Assembly (NCBI GenBank): GCA_016721005.1
Contig: JADKJM010000014.1
Coordinates: forward strand, 283,172 to 347,171
Direction: 5' to 3'
DNA length: 64,000 nt
DNA from: Flavobacteriales bacterium
GTDB lineage: Bacteria > Bacteroidota > Bacteroidia > Flavobacteriales_F > PHOS-HE28
The notes under the pieces were generated by a model that did not search any database, had not been told where the DNA came from, and worked only from the letters and a program-made list of their open reading frames with translations. Of this stretch, positions 1 to 8,845 are shown piece by piece (positions within the stretch are counted from its first letter, which is position 1; every line of letters begins with the position of its first letter). Position numbers and translations under genes: made by a program.

Positions 1-1028
1 CGCGCGAAGTTCTTCTCGTTCACACGGATGTAGCAATCGGCCATGTGGTAGGTAGCGAGTTGCGCGAGGCTGTCCTCCCCGTTCGCCACCACGTTGAACT
101 CCGCCAGAGCCTTTGTGCAATCACCGGTCTTGTAGTACGCATAGCCGAGGATGTAACGGTCGCTGCGATCCACACCCACACGCTGCGCACTCTTCTGCAG
201 GTACGGCAGTGCTTCCGTGTAGTTGCCGTTGCGGTAGTTCGCTTCACCCGCCAACCGGTTGATCTCGTTGATGCGCTTGGCGCCTTGCGGATCCTCCAAC
301 AAGGGTTTCACATAAGCGTTCAGTTCGTCGTACTTGCCTTGGAGAAAAAGGATCTCGGCGATGTAGATGGGCACCACTTTCGCGAAGTTCTCATCGGCTT
401 CCAACTTGCGGAATCCGATCAGCGCCGTTTCGTGATTGCCGCGTTCGTACTGGATGTGTGAAGCGTAATACAACGAAGGAGCGCCATAGATCCCGGTGGA
501 ATTCTGTGTGGCGCTGAACTCGCCCAGCGCCTTCTCCTTGTCGCCTTCCTGGAAATAGGCGTAGCCCCGCTTGAAGCGGTATTCCTCGGTCTCCTCCGCA
601 GAAAGTGCGAGGCGATCAACCTGTTCACTCCAAGCCAAGGCCTTGTCATAGTCCTTCTGTGCGAATGCGTACCGGAACAGTTCAAAGCGCACGGCTGGTA
701 CATGCAGATCCTCCGGATGTTCGCTCATGAAGGTGAGCAAGCGATAACCGGCGTCGTCATTGAATAGTCGCACGGAGCACAAGGCCATGTAGAACTCGGC
801 TTCGGTCCGGGTGGGATCATGGAGGTCGGGAACCCGCTCGGCCACACGTTGGAATTCGAACTGGGCGGCGCCGTACTTCGCCATATCGAAAAGCTCCATC
901 GCGTTGATCAGGTCGGCATCGGCGTGTTCGTAATGCGCGGTGCGCTGGCTGAAGCCCGGCAGGGCGAAAAGCAGCAGGGCGACCACCGCGAGCAGCGGTC
1001 GTAAGGGTCGAAGGAAAAGGGTCCTCAT
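1..1028 (-). CDS. TPR-repeat secreted protein, N-terminal part (runs off window)
   Basis: This reading frame is open from an ATG at 1028 down to the window edge with no stop, giving about 342 residues of a longer protein. The N-terminus is a signal peptide: basic residues, a hydrophobic stretch (AVVALLLFALPG) and a likely cleavage after FSQ. The rest is a string of helix pairs typical of tetratricopeptide repeats, for example YRFKRGYAYFQEGDKEKALG, followed by further ALGEF/ALIGF/ALPYL repeats. Such proteins usually act as periplasmic or outer-membrane scaffolds. The partner is unknown. A promoter-like box GAACTTTG lies at 1037-1044, 8 nt before the ATG. It is divergent from ftsE. The TPR assignment is firm; the cellular role is not known. 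Confidence 0.85.
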   Translation of the reverse strand, partial: MRTLFLRPLRPLLAVVALLLFALPGFSQRTAHYEHADADLINAMELFDMAKYGAAQFEFQRVAERVPDLHDPTRTEAEFYMALCSVRLFNDDAGYRLLTFMSEHPEDLHVPAVRFELFRYAFAQKDYDKALAWSEQVDRLALSAEETEEYRFKRGYAYFQEGDKEKALGEFSATQNSTGIYGAPSLYYASHIQYERGNHETALIGFRKLEADENFAKVVPIYIAEILFLQGKYDELNAYVKPLLEDPQGAKRINEINRLAGEANYRNGNYTEALPYLQKSAQRVGVDRSDRYILGYAYYKTGDCTKALAEFNVVANGEDSLAQLATYHMADCYIRVNEKNFA

Positions 1029-1188
1029 CAAGCGATCAAAGTTCTCGGCAGCGGGTTGGAGGCTCGGGACGGAAGCAGGGTACTTATCCACGCGGGCGTG
1101 TTGGTGTGGCAATTCACGGGCCATCACTTCACCCTAACGCGAAGCATCCTCCGTGAATTGTCACCTTTGGCCCCGTGATCACGAACGC

Positions 1189-1878
1189 ATGAACGACGCT
1201 CCCATCATCCACCTCGCGAACGCGCGGATCTTCCAACGCGAGAACCTGGTGCTCAACAACGTGGACTTCACGGTGTACAAGGGCGAGTTCATCTACCTCA
1301 TCGGCCGCACCGGTAGCGGCAAGAGCAGTTTGATGCGCGTGCTCTACGGCGATCTTCCGCTTACAGAAGGTGAAGGACATTGCTGCGGATTCGATCTGCC
1401 CACGTTGAAACGTGGGCAGGTCCCCTTCCTCCGCCGGAAACTCGGCGTGGTCTTCCAGGATTTCCAGTTGCTCGCGGATCGCACCGTGAACGAGAACCTC
1501 GCGTTCGTTCTGAAGGCCACCGGCTGGAACAGCAAGAAGGCGATGGAGGACCGGATCCAGGAGGTGCTTGTGAAGGTGGGCCTCTCCACCAAAGGCTACA
1601 AGATGCCACACGAGTTGAGCGGCGGCGAACAACAACGCGTAAGCATCGCACGCGCCCTGTTGAACGACCCCGAGCTCGTGCTTGCCGATGAGCCCACCGG
1701 CAACTTGGATCCCGAGACGACCGGTGAGATCCTCGACCTGCTGCTGTCGATCAGCCAAAGCGGCCGCAGTGTGATCATGGCCACGCACGATTACACGCAC
1801 ATGAAGAAATTCAATACGCGGGTGGTGCGCTGCGAGGATGGGAAATTGCTCGAGGTGAGCAATACGCCAGTGGGTTGA
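1189..1878 (+). CDS. ftsE: Cell division ABC transporter ATP-binding protein FtsE
   Basis: The 229-residue protein is a single ABC ATPase domain, the usual FtsE length. Walker A is GRTGSGKS (about residues 39-46), the Q-loop is in VVFQDFQLL, the signature is LSGGEQQRVSIARALL and Walker B is LVLADEPTGNLD, with the switch His in MATHD. FtsE works with the membrane protein FtsX at the division site to control peptidoglycan hydrolases. The ATG at 1189 gives the normal FtsE N-terminus; the frame is open further upstream but without similarity. No ftsX lies next to it, which is common in Bacteroidota. LolD/MacB-type ATPases are close relatives, but the N-terminal VYKGEFIYLIGRTGSGKSSL pattern favours FtsE. 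It converges on the next gene with a 3-bp gap. Confidence 0.88.
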   Translation: MNDAPIIHLANARIFQRENLVLNNVDFTVYKGEFIYLIGRTGSGKSSLMRVLYGDLPLTEGEGHCCGFDLPTLKRGQVPFLRRKLGVVFQDFQLLADRTVNENLAFVLKATGWNSKKAMEDRIQEVLVKVGLSTKGYKMPHELSGGEQQRVSIARALLNDPELVLADEPTGNLDPETTGEILDLLLSISQSGRSVIMATHDYTHMKKFNTRVVRCEDGKLLEVSNTPVG

Positions 1879-1881
1879 TCG

Positions 1882-3000
1882 CTACCGCAGGAGCTTCACG
1901 ATCCGCTCGGCGTTGCGCCGGTTGCTGAATCGTTCTTCGAGTACCTTGACCCGCGCTTCCAACGCTTCGCCGTTCGCCGGTCGGGACATGTTGGCGAGGA
2001 TGCTGTTGCGCATGCCGACTACATCGTCGTGTACATGGCATAGATCCGCGAGGCCCGTGCCTTCGATCATCGGCGTGTTGCATACCACATGACGGCCGGT
2101 GAAGAGGCAGAGCAACAATTTCAGTTTGATGCCAGTGGATTGGAAGGTGGGCAGCACGTTCACCTGCGCCGTGCGGACCAGCCGATGGATCTCCTCCGTG
2201 CCGATGTCCTCGCGGAGTTCGACATTGCTCGCATTCGCCACCGCACGCTTCAGGTCCGCGCTCGCATCGCTTCCGGCGATCACCAGCTTCACCGGCAGGT
2301 CCTTGAAGACAATGCGCACAAGGTGTTGCGCCGCCTGATCATTCTCCGCTACACCCAACGCGCCGTGATAGAACGCGAAGTCGCCGAGGCCTTCCGGCAC
2401 ATCCACCTTTTCACTCGCATGGAAAGCCGGGATGTGCGCTACACGCGGAAAGTGTCCGCCGAAATAGGCTTGGTCCTTCGGTGAGATCGCCAACACCTGA
2501 TCGGCTTCGGCGAGCACCGGCTCGAAGCGCTGGAGCTTGTGCGCCTCGTTGATGAAGTAGCCACGACGGAACGTGCTGGTCGCCGCCTTCGCGAGCGCGC
2601 CGTAATAATCGTGCTCCACGTTGTGTGCGCGGACCAAGCGTCGACGGCCGCTTAATCTCGGATCACCCAGGTGGAAGCAACAATGCAATCCCTCGAAGAG
2701 GATGGGATGATCATCGGCCAGCAACCGATCCATCAGTTGTTCGCTGCGGCGGCTCACCACCACATAAGGCAGGGCATTGAGCAGTTGCAGTTTGCCGGTA
2801 CGCCTCGGGTAATAGTGGACCGACGCGCACATCCGATCCAACTCCTTGGCCTTGCTCCGACCGTATTGGAAACAGTGCAGGTGGACCTTCACGCCCAGCT
2901 CGACAAGCGCCTTCACCTTGTAATACACGTCGATCACCCCACCATAGCTCGGCGGCGCGGGGACATCGAAAGAGACGATATGCAGATGAGGCTCAATCAA
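1882..3000 (-). CDS. Glycosyltransferase, GT4-like
   Basis: A 372-residue cytoplasmic or peripheral protein with a GT-B fold pattern. The N-terminus is a Rossmann strand with a glycine-rich donor loop region (FDVPAPPSYGGVIDVYY), and the C-terminal half has LVIAGSDAS and a late CNTPMIEGTGLADLCHVHDD segment where GT4 enzymes hold the nucleotide sugar. The start is a TTG at 3000 that overlaps the stop of the upstream glycosyltransferase (TTGATTGA), so the two are translationally coupled. Family members transfer a sugar from a nucleotide donor to a cell-surface glycan; the substrate cannot be read from the sequence. The similarity looks distant and the GT family number is an inference. Confidence 0.75.
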   Translation of the reverse strand: MIEPHLHIVSFDVPAPPSYGGVIDVYYKVKALVELGVKVHLHCFQYGRSKAKELDRMCASVHYYPRRTGKLQLLNALPYVVVSRRSEQLMDRLLADDHPILFEGLHCCFHLGDPRLSGRRRLVRAHNVEHDYYGALAKAATSTFRRGYFINEAHKLQRFEPVLAEADQVLAISPKDQAYFGGHFPRVAHIPAFHASEKVDVPEGLGDFAFYHGALGVAENDQAAQHLVRIVFKDLPVKLVIAGSDASADLKRAVANASNVELREDIGTEEIHRLVRTAQVNVLPTFQSTGIKLKLLLCLFTGRHVVCNTPMIEGTGLADLCHVHDDVVGMRNSILANMSRPANGEALEARVKVLEERFSNRRNAERIVKLLR

Positions 3001-4096
3001 GACCTTGGAACAGCGCTTTCAGCGCGTTCTTCTCGCGCTCCCCGTCCAACGCGGAGGCGGCGAAAATAGCTTTTTGGCGCAGGGCATCGCGGTGTTGGGG
3101 ATCAGCCATGAGCGCACGCACTTCACAAGCGATCAACGAAGGATCCACGTGGGGTATCACGATACCTGCCTCATACTTCCGCACCACACCAGCCACTTCC
3201 GGTAGGTCGGAGACCAGCACCGGGATGTGCGCCTGGAAATAGTCGAACAACTTGTTCGGTAGGCTGAAGCGGTAGTTGAGATTCGTGTCCTTGTCGAGAG
3301 AAAGGCCGAGATCCGCATTGCGCGTGTATTGCATCATGCGTTCGTATGGCATGCGTGGGACCAGGCGGATGCGATCGGCCAAGTCGTGTTCCTTCACCAT
3401 GCGCTCCAACACCGGCCACGCATCGCCCCCACCGACCAACAACAACATCGCCTCGGGCAATTCCTTCATCGCCAATACCGCTTCCTCGGCGCCCCGCTGC
3501 ACATTGATCCCACTGCCTTGAAGGATCAACAGGAAACGGTCCTGCGGAAGATCCAGCTCCGCACGCGATGGAAGCGGACCAAGATCACGGTGCATGGGGA
3601 TGTTGCGGATCACGGCTACCTCATTCCCATACCGCGTCTTGTACTCGCGCGCGATGCTGCCGTTCACGGTGATCACGGTGCGCAGCTTCGGAAAGATCCA
3701 GCGCTCGATCGCGAGCCACACCTTGCGCGCGAAGCGGCCTTCCAACTCCGGCACTTCGGTGAAGTATTCATGGCTGTCGTACACCAGCTTTCGACGCCCC
3801 TTCGCGAGATGACATGCCAGAAGCGTGTCGAGGTCATTCGCCACGATCAGATCCACGCGGCGGAAAAGCAGCAGGAGGAAAAGCCGCAGGTTGTACTCAG
3901 CATAGAACAAGGCGCCTTTGGGGAAGAGCAAACGCATGCGCTTGGTGCCATAGGGCCGATGCAAGGGAAGACTTCCCGGCAGCACCCGACCAACCAGTAC
4001 CACCTCGTATCCGAGTTCACGCAACACCACGCAGGTGCGGTGTACCCGATTGTCGGTGCTTAGGTCGTTGGTGACGCAAACGATGGCGCGGGGCAT
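2993..4096 (-). CDS. Glycosyltransferase family 4 protein
   Basis: A 367-residue GT-B glycosyltransferase. The N-terminal strand is IVCVTNDLSTDNRVHRTCVVLRELGYEVVLVGR, and the central region has YDSHEYFTEVPEL and VITVNGSIAREY. The C-terminal domain shows LLILQGSGINVQRGAEEAV, MLLLVGGGD, VPRMPYERMMQYTRNADLGL and the donor-binding LPNKLFDYFQAHIPVLVSDLPE. The ATG at 4096 is chosen because the preceding 15 codons have no similarity and a box TTCCTTTG (4101-4108) sits 4 nt upstream. It forms a two-gene unit with the next glycosyltransferase, overlapping it by 8 bp. It probably acts in surface polysaccharide or glycoprotein synthesis. Confidence 0.85.
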   Translation of the reverse strand: MPRAIVCVTNDLSTDNRVHRTCVVLRELGYEVVLVGRVLPGSLPLHRPYGTKRMRLLFPKGALFYAEYNLRLFLLLLFRRVDLIVANDLDTLLACHLAKGRRKLVYDSHEYFTEVPELEGRFARKVWLAIERWIFPKLRTVITVNGSIAREYKTRYGNEVAVIRNIPMHRDLGPLPSRAELDLPQDRFLLILQGSGINVQRGAEEAVLAMKELPEAMLLLVGGGDAWPVLERMVKEHDLADRIRLVPRMPYERMMQYTRNADLGLSLDKDTNLNYRFSLPNKLFDYFQAHIPVLVSDLPEVAGVVRKYEAGIVIPHVDPSLIACEVRALMADPQHRDALRQKAIFAASALDGEREKNALKALFQGLD

Positions 4097-4104
4097 GTGG
4101 CAAA

Positions 4105-4139
4105 GGAACGGCCCCGCACCATTCGGGCAGGGCCGCTCC
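4105..4139 (-). terminator. Hairpin after the S74/T9SS gene
   Basis: On the minus strand a 10-bp stem (GGAGCGGCCC with GGGCCGTTCC, one G-U pair) and a 15-nt loop lie just after the stop at 4155 and before the next gene. It is followed by a short T-run that also forms part of the next gene's promoter-like box. Confidence 0.45.
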
Positions 4140-4154
4140 AATAATCATCAGTCC

Positions 4155-6173
4155 TTAATGCGCCACTTTCACGGCCTTCTTCACGATCGGTTCGCCATCG
4201 AGCAGCAAGGTCACGTAGTACAAGCCCGGGGCGAGGTCTGCAGTGTTCCACTCGAACTGGTACTGGCCGGCTTCGAGACTCGCTTCGTGCAGTACGCGAA
4301 GTTGTTTGCCATCGGCGCTGTTCGCCATGAGTTGCATACGACCGCTACGATCGAGTTTGTACCTGATCATGGTTTGCCAGTCAAAGGGATTGGGATCGAT
4401 CGACATTGAACGATCCGCGGCCGGAGATGGAGCCGTCTGATCCATTAGGTTGCGTTGATCGGCGTCGACAGGTATGCCTGCGCAGCAAGTGGACAGTTGC
4501 CCTTGCAATTGGTCCAACCGAGCCTGCTGACGTTGCACAGTGAGTACCAGATATGGAATGAGCGCTATTGGGTTGATCGCTTTGAAATCAACCGCAGGCG
4601 AGACCTCGTTGCCGAGCGAGTCCATTTGAGCCGGATGGGTCATGCTCGTGACCGCTTGCGGGATCAAGGATTCCAATTCCTGGGCAATGAAACCCATTTG
4701 TTGTCCCGTGGGCAAATGCATGAACGGGAAGCCATCCACATTGTACTGATAGGTATGAACAGGTAAGTCCAGCAAAACATCAATCCCGGATGACCCATCG
4801 ACCGCAGCAGCATCTTGGATATCCGTCTTCAGTTGTTCATCCGAAGGTTGCCAAGGTCCATTCGCGATGTAGCCGCGACCATTGACGTAGGCAGCCCACT
4901 CATTTGCAGGGTTGTTTGCTCCTGAACCTTCACCATAGAGACCTGCTACGAACGCAGACCTTTCACACGCAGTCGCAACACCCATAACACCGATCACGGC
5001 TGATGCGTCACCAGCGGTAGCTTCACAAGTACTACCCAAACCCAGGACTCCGATCGACGATCTGGAATTTATCGCGCGACCCACAACTCCACGTGCCTGC
5101 ATGCCTAGGATCGACCCAACGGAATTGGTCGGACGGGCAAGACCACTAACACCGATCACTTCTTGGGGGTTCCAATAGTCGAATCGTGCATCGCCCAAGA
5201 TGGCGGTCGGTGTGAGTAGTTCTGCGCTTGTGTGGTACACATGCAGCTTGGTCTTGGGGTATTGCAGACCGATGCCCACGCCATGGCTCCGATCCCATGA
5301 GCAATTGCTGCCGTCATACGTATTGGACACATGCGGCTCTGGACTCTGCATCACCCATTCGCATCCGCTATTCAGGTTGATGTCCTTCCACTTCACCACG
5401 CCGCGTTCGTTGGGGTCATTGGTGTCGTCAACCACCATCACGAGGTAGGCTTGATCAGTCTCGGGATCATCGGGTAGATCACGAATGCGTAACCGACCAT
5501 CAAGCAGATCCACACGTTCCGTTGGATTCAAACCAGCCGTGAACCAATCGCCTATGCCAAGGAAGGACTGATTTCCGCTTGGATGCGGCCGGATGCGCAA
5601 GGCCTCCAGACCATTCAGGTTCCCTGCGGTGCCCGTGGTGCCGGGTTTGGCCAGGAAGATGATCTTGAACAGATCAGGGCCATCGCCTACGGTGTTGTCC
5701 GCCCAGGCCAAAGTCATGTGGTTGAGGTCGAAGCCTTCATTCTTCAGACCTATCCAGCCCAGATCCGAGCCTTGGGTGATCGTCATGCCCGACCCTTGCC
5801 ATGGCCGGTAGCCTGAGAACTGCGTACCGCCGAAATTGAGGTGCAGCATGGAGAACGGCTGCGCCACATTGCCACCGAACGCGCCAAGGCCCAAGTGGCC
5901 GCTCAGGTTGAGGTTGTTGTACGTGCCGATCGTTTGATTCGTGAGCGTCTCCATCAACTGCATCCGCAGCACGTTGTTCGTTCGCCATTCCTGGCGCAGG
6001 TTCGGGATGGTGCTGAAGCGCAAGGGAACCGTGCTGTTGGCCGCGGCGCCGAGGTACTCCCCAGCGTTGATGACATTCCCGCCTGGAAGACTGTTCCAGA
6101 ACTGCTGCTGTGCCTGCATAAAGTGCAGGCATGCGCTTGCCATTGCGGCAAGCATGAACTTCTTTCTATTCAT
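4155..6173 (-). CDS. Secreted protein with S74 intramolecular chaperone domain and T9SS sorting domain
   Basis: About 672 residues. The N-terminus is a signal peptide ending in MQAQ. The middle is tail-fibre-like, with repeated glycine-rich stretches (VIGVSGLARP, SIGVLGLGS, VIGVMGVAT). From about residue 446 there is a peptidase S74 (endosialidase chaperone) motif SDEQLKTDI with the Ser and Lys of the self-cleaving dyad, then the hallmark TYQYN and QMGFIAQELESLIP. The last 80 residues are a T9SS type A sorting domain (SIDPNPFDWQTMIRYKL to KKAVKVAH), which predicts export through the outer membrane and surface attachment. Starts at 6179 or 6173 (ATG) are both possible. It follows the next T9SS gene upstream by about 30 bp, so the two are probably cotranscribed. 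Confidence 0.85.
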   Translation of the reverse strand: MNRKKFMLAAMASACLHFMQAQQQFWNSLPGGNVINAGEYLGAAANSTVPLRFSTIPNLRQEWRTNNVLRMQLMETLTNQTIGTYNNLNLSGHLGLGAFGGNVAQPFSMLHLNFGGTQFSGYRPWQGSGMTITQGSDLGWIGLKNEGFDLNHMTLAWADNTVGDGPDLFKIIFLAKPGTTGTAGNLNGLEALRIRPHPSGNQSFLGIGDWFTAGLNPTERVDLLDGRLRIRDLPDDPETDQAYLVMVVDDTNDPNERGVVKWKDINLNSGCEWVMQSPEPHVSNTYDGSNCSWDRSHGVGIGLQYPKTKLHVYHTSAELLTPTAILGDARFDYWNPQEVIGVSGLARPTNSVGSILGMQARGVVGRAINSRSSIGVLGLGSTCEATAGDASAVIGVMGVATACERSAFVAGLYGEGSGANNPANEWAAYVNGRGYIANGPWQPSDEQLKTDIQDAAAVDGSSGIDVLLDLPVHTYQYNVDGFPFMHLPTGQQMGFIAQELESLIPQAVTSMTHPAQMDSLGNEVSPAVDFKAINPIALIPYLVLTVQRQQARLDQLQGQLSTCCAGIPVDADQRNLMDQTAPSPAADRSMSIDPNPFDWQTMIRYKLDRSGRMQLMANSADGKQLRVLHEASLEAGQYQFEWNTADLAPGLYYVTLLLDGEPIVKKAVKVAH

Positions 6174-6203
6174 GGTCATTCGTGTTATAGAACGACCGGA
6201 CCG

Positions 6204-7208
6204 CTAATGCACAACGAACTTCTTCACGAACGTGCTCCGCTCTCCGTACAACTGCAAGACGTAATCTCCCTGATGCGTGGGTAAACGCATAGTGCCCGTT
6301 CCCACTTGCCTCCAGTGGCTGGTTTCCAGAACGCGCCCTACCATGTCCAGTACCTGCGCAATGAATGGCTCCTGCATCTGATCCACCACGATCATGCCCG
6401 CCTCGAAGCGCACCACCGGAGTTCCACCAACCAAGTCCGGCACACCTACGCCATGACAGCCCGGCGTAATCGGAATTACTTCCACACCGTCGATCAGGTA
6501 ATAGGTCACGCCGGTCCAAGGGTTGGGGTTCCCGATGGGCAGGGCCGTGGTCAGCGAATCGGCGAAGAAATTCCCAAGCACAATATGGCTGTAGGCGCTG
6601 TCCGCCACGAAAGCCCCTTCCACCAAGGTCCAAGCCACCGTATCGGACACCGGAAATGTGGTGTACAGATGGGCGAAGTTGCGGAAAGGAAAGGGCGGTC
6701 CCTCAAGCGTGTACCAGGCATTGGATCCGGTCGTGAAGAGCAATCCTACATTGTCGCATGCTGTTCCGCCATCTTGCAACCAGTAGGTGCCATCCGCCGC
6801 CGGATTCACCCTGAAACGCAGTTGATAGGTGCAGCCCACTACCAGTGGCTCCAGCAATTCGGCGCCCACGTACTCGCGGAAATCACCAAGGCCCCAAGAA
6901 TACATCCCCACGTAAGCGCTTCCCTCCCATGCATGCTGGAAGGTCCATCCATTCCGCGGCACGCCGACCAGGGTGTCCACGCCGTTCACGGCCTGTGCGC
7001 AACTATGGAAGTAATCGGGGCTATTGAGCCAGCTGTACCAGTGGATCGGTCGGTCCCCTACTTGGAAACCAATGCTGTAGGGGCAGGTATCCAGTTGCTC
7101 GAAACTCGGGTTGGGCACCAAGTTCTGCGCTTCACAGCGCGGAAGCGCAACGAACAACAGGCAACCCAGCGCAAGAGCAAGCGCGGCACTGGGCCACCTG
7201 TTATTCAT
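6204..7208 (-). CDS. Secreted protein with T9SS C-terminal sorting domain
   Basis: About 334 residues. A signal peptide (ALALALGCLLFVALPRCEAQ) is followed by NLVPNPSFEQLDTCP, an opening common to a family of Bacteroidota surface proteins. The middle is a beta-rich carbohydrate-binding-like domain with cysteines and WTFQHAWEGSAYVGMY. The C-terminus has the T9SS pattern (AQVLDMVGRVLET, ending in GDYVLQLYGERSTFVKKFVVH). Starts at 7208 or 7223 are equally plausible; both are preceded by no Shine-Dalgarno sequence. It lies directly upstream of the S74/T9SS gene and may be expressed with it. The function is unknown. Confidence 0.8.
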   Translation of the reverse strand: MNNRWPSAALALALGCLLFVALPRCEAQNLVPNPSFEQLDTCPYSIGFQVGDRPIHWYSWLNSPDYFHSCAQAVNGVDTLVGVPRNGWTFQHAWEGSAYVGMYSWGLGDFREYVGAELLEPLVVGCTYQLRFRVNPAADGTYWLQDGGTACDNVGLLFTTGSNAWYTLEGPPFPFRNFAHLYTTFPVSDTVAWTLVEGAFVADSAYSHIVLGNFFADSLTTALPIGNPNPWTGVTYYLIDGVEVIPITPGCHGVGVPDLVGGTPVVRFEAGMIVVDQMQEPFIAQVLDMVGRVLETSHWRQVGTGTMRLPTHQGDYVLQLYGERSTFVKKFVVH

Positions 7209-7402
7209 CACGCGGAGGAACATCTTTCGAATTGTCGTTGCTGGCTCCGTCCGGGGGGCAAGCCCACCAAGAGCCTCATCGGTCCGGTCAAAACGACCTT
7301 CTGGAGATACGTGCATCGCGTGGCCGCAGCCTATTCCACCGTACACGCCCAATGGACCGCTTGGGTTGCGGGAACGCTGCCCGGCGCTGCCGGGGAGGGT
7401 CC

Positions 7403-7500
7403 TACTTTTGCGCTGCTCTGTTTCGTTTACCTATACCAGTGGGTTGGTGGGACACGAGCGACCAAGGCCCTCGGTGTTCTAGCACCGGGGGCTTCTTCGT
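7403..7500 (+). promoter_or_regulatory. Possible Trp-codon leader with attenuator-like hairpin
   Basis: A TACTTTTG promoter box (7403-7410) is followed about 35 nt later by a frame reading G-W-W-D-T-S-D-Q, with adjacent TGG codons at 7445-7450. This recalls the GWWRTS end of the E. coli trp leader peptide. Seventeen nucleotides after the Trp codons is a 10-bp hairpin (7467-7476 with 7483-7492, one wobble pair, 6-nt loop), then TTCTTCGTT. No ATG close upstream is in this frame and no trp gene follows; murB begins 327 nt later. This may be an orphan leader, a small RNA or chance. Confidence 0.3.
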
Positions 7501-7524
7501 TGCGGCTGCTGGCCGCGTTAGTGT

Positions 7525-7542
7525 AGAGAGAGAGAGAGAGAG
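7525..7542. repeat. (AG)9 dinucleotide microsatellite
   Basis: Nine perfect AG units in an otherwise GC-rich intergenic region. Simple repeats of this length are uncommon in bacterial chromosomes and could vary in length. Confidence 0.9.
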
Positions 7543-7818
7543 ACGGTCCAGGTATCGCAATGATCATGCTCCGACCGGACGTACAAGACTGGTTCTGCTG
7601 GCTCGAACGGTCATCTCGACCCATCCACGCACCTGTTCCTGTTCTCATTCCTTCGAGCATCTTCAAAAGAATTTGCGCCATACCGTTGTTTCCTAGCGCT
7701 GTACCCATCGAATGTACATGCGCTTATGGCGTATGCCAACATTTGTGAATAACTCACCTCGGGCAGCTTGGACCACACGGGCATTGAATAGTGGCCCCAC
7801 CGGTAAACTTGCGCTCCC

Positions 7819-8838
7819 ATGCAGTTCATCCCCAGCGCGGACCTTACGCCCTTCAACACCTTCGGCATTGCTGCGCGCGCGGAGTTCATGGCGCGCTTCC
7901 ATTCAGCGGACGATCTGCGCACTGCGCTGAACACACCCGAGTTGCAGGGCAAACCGCGCCTGGTGCTCGGCGGTGGAAGCAACATCCTCTTCACGCGCGA
8001 CTTTCCCGGCGTGGTGCTGCTGAACGAGATCCCCGGGATCCGTGTGGTGCATGAGGACGATACGAACGTGTTCGTGAAAGCCGGCGCCGGGGTCGTGTGG
8101 CATCAATTCGTGCTGCACACCGTGGAGAAGGGATGGAGCGGCATCGAGAACATGTCCTTGATCCCCGGCAAGGTGGGCGCCGGGCCGATGCAGAACATCG
8201 GTGCATACGGTGTGGAGATCAAGGATGTCTTCCATTCGTTGGAGGCGATGCGGATCAGCGACGGCGAGGTGATCACCTTCGATCGCGAGGCCTGCGCCTT
8301 CGGGTACCGCGAGAGTTTCTTCAAGCGTGAGGGCCGTGATCGGTTCGTGATCGTGAGCGTCACGTTCCGGTTGAAGAAGGCAGCAGATGTGGTGAACACC
8401 AGCTACGGGTCCATCCAAGAAGAATTGAAGCGCGCGGGCATCACACACCCCACGATCAAGGATGTGAGCAACGCGGTGATCGCGATCCGAAGGAGCAAAC
8501 TACCCGAGCCTTCGGTACTGGGCAATGCCGGTAGCTTCTTCAAGAACCCCGTGGTGCCCATCGCAGTTGCGGACCGTATACGTGCCGATCACCCGGAACT
8601 GGTGAGCTTTCCCTCAACCGATGGCACAGTGAAGCTTGCGGCAGGTTGGCTGATCGAGAAAGCCGGCTGGAAAGGCAAGCGTATCGGCGGTGCGGGCGTG
8701 CATGACAAGCAAGCGCTGGTCCTCGTGAATCACGGCGGAGCAACAGGTGCTGAGTTGCTGGAGTTGAGCGAGCAGGTGATGCGAAGTGTGCGCGAGCAAT
8801 TCGGGGTGGAGCTGGAGCGCGAGGTGAATATTTTCTGA
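7819..8838 (+). CDS. murB: UDP-N-acetylenolpyruvoylglucosamine reductase (MurB)
   Basis: The 339-residue protein has the length of type I MurB. It reduces UDP-GlcNAc-enolpyruvate to UDP-MurNAc with NADPH and FAD in the cytoplasm, the second committed step of peptidoglycan synthesis. FAD-binding motifs are visible: LVLGGGSNILF near residue 50, and IPGKVGAGPMQNIGAYGVE. The substrate-site GYRESFFK and the catalytic-Ser segment GNAGSFFKNP are present, as is the terminal REVNIF carrying the expected Glu. The ATG at 7819 gives the family N-terminus (SADLTPFNTFGIAARA). A box TAAACTTG (7804-7811) lies 7 nt upstream. It stands alone in the window, not with other mur genes. Confidence 0.95.
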   Translation: MQFIPSADLTPFNTFGIAARAEFMARFHSADDLRTALNTPELQGKPRLVLGGGSNILFTRDFPGVVLLNEIPGIRVVHEDDTNVFVKAGAGVVWHQFVLHTVEKGWSGIENMSLIPGKVGAGPMQNIGAYGVEIKDVFHSLEAMRISDGEVITFDREACAFGYRESFFKREGRDRFVIVSVTFRLKKAADVVNTSYGSIQEELKRAGITHPTIKDVSNAVIAIRRSKLPEPSVLGNAGSFFKNPVVPIAVADRIRADHPELVSFPSTDGTVKLAAGWLIEKAGWKGKRIGGAGVHDKQALVLVNHGGATGAELLELSEQVMRSVREQFGVELEREVNIF

Positions 8839-8845
8839 GTGGAGA

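Larger units (their letters stand above)
7224..7818. other. Gene-free region
   Basis: About 600 bp between divergent genes with no convincing coding frame. It holds a TACTTTTG box at 7403-7410, tandem Trp codons at 7445-7450, a GC-rich hairpin at 7467-7492, an (AG)9 microsatellite at 7525-7542, and the murB promoter box near 7804. Confidence 0.6.
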
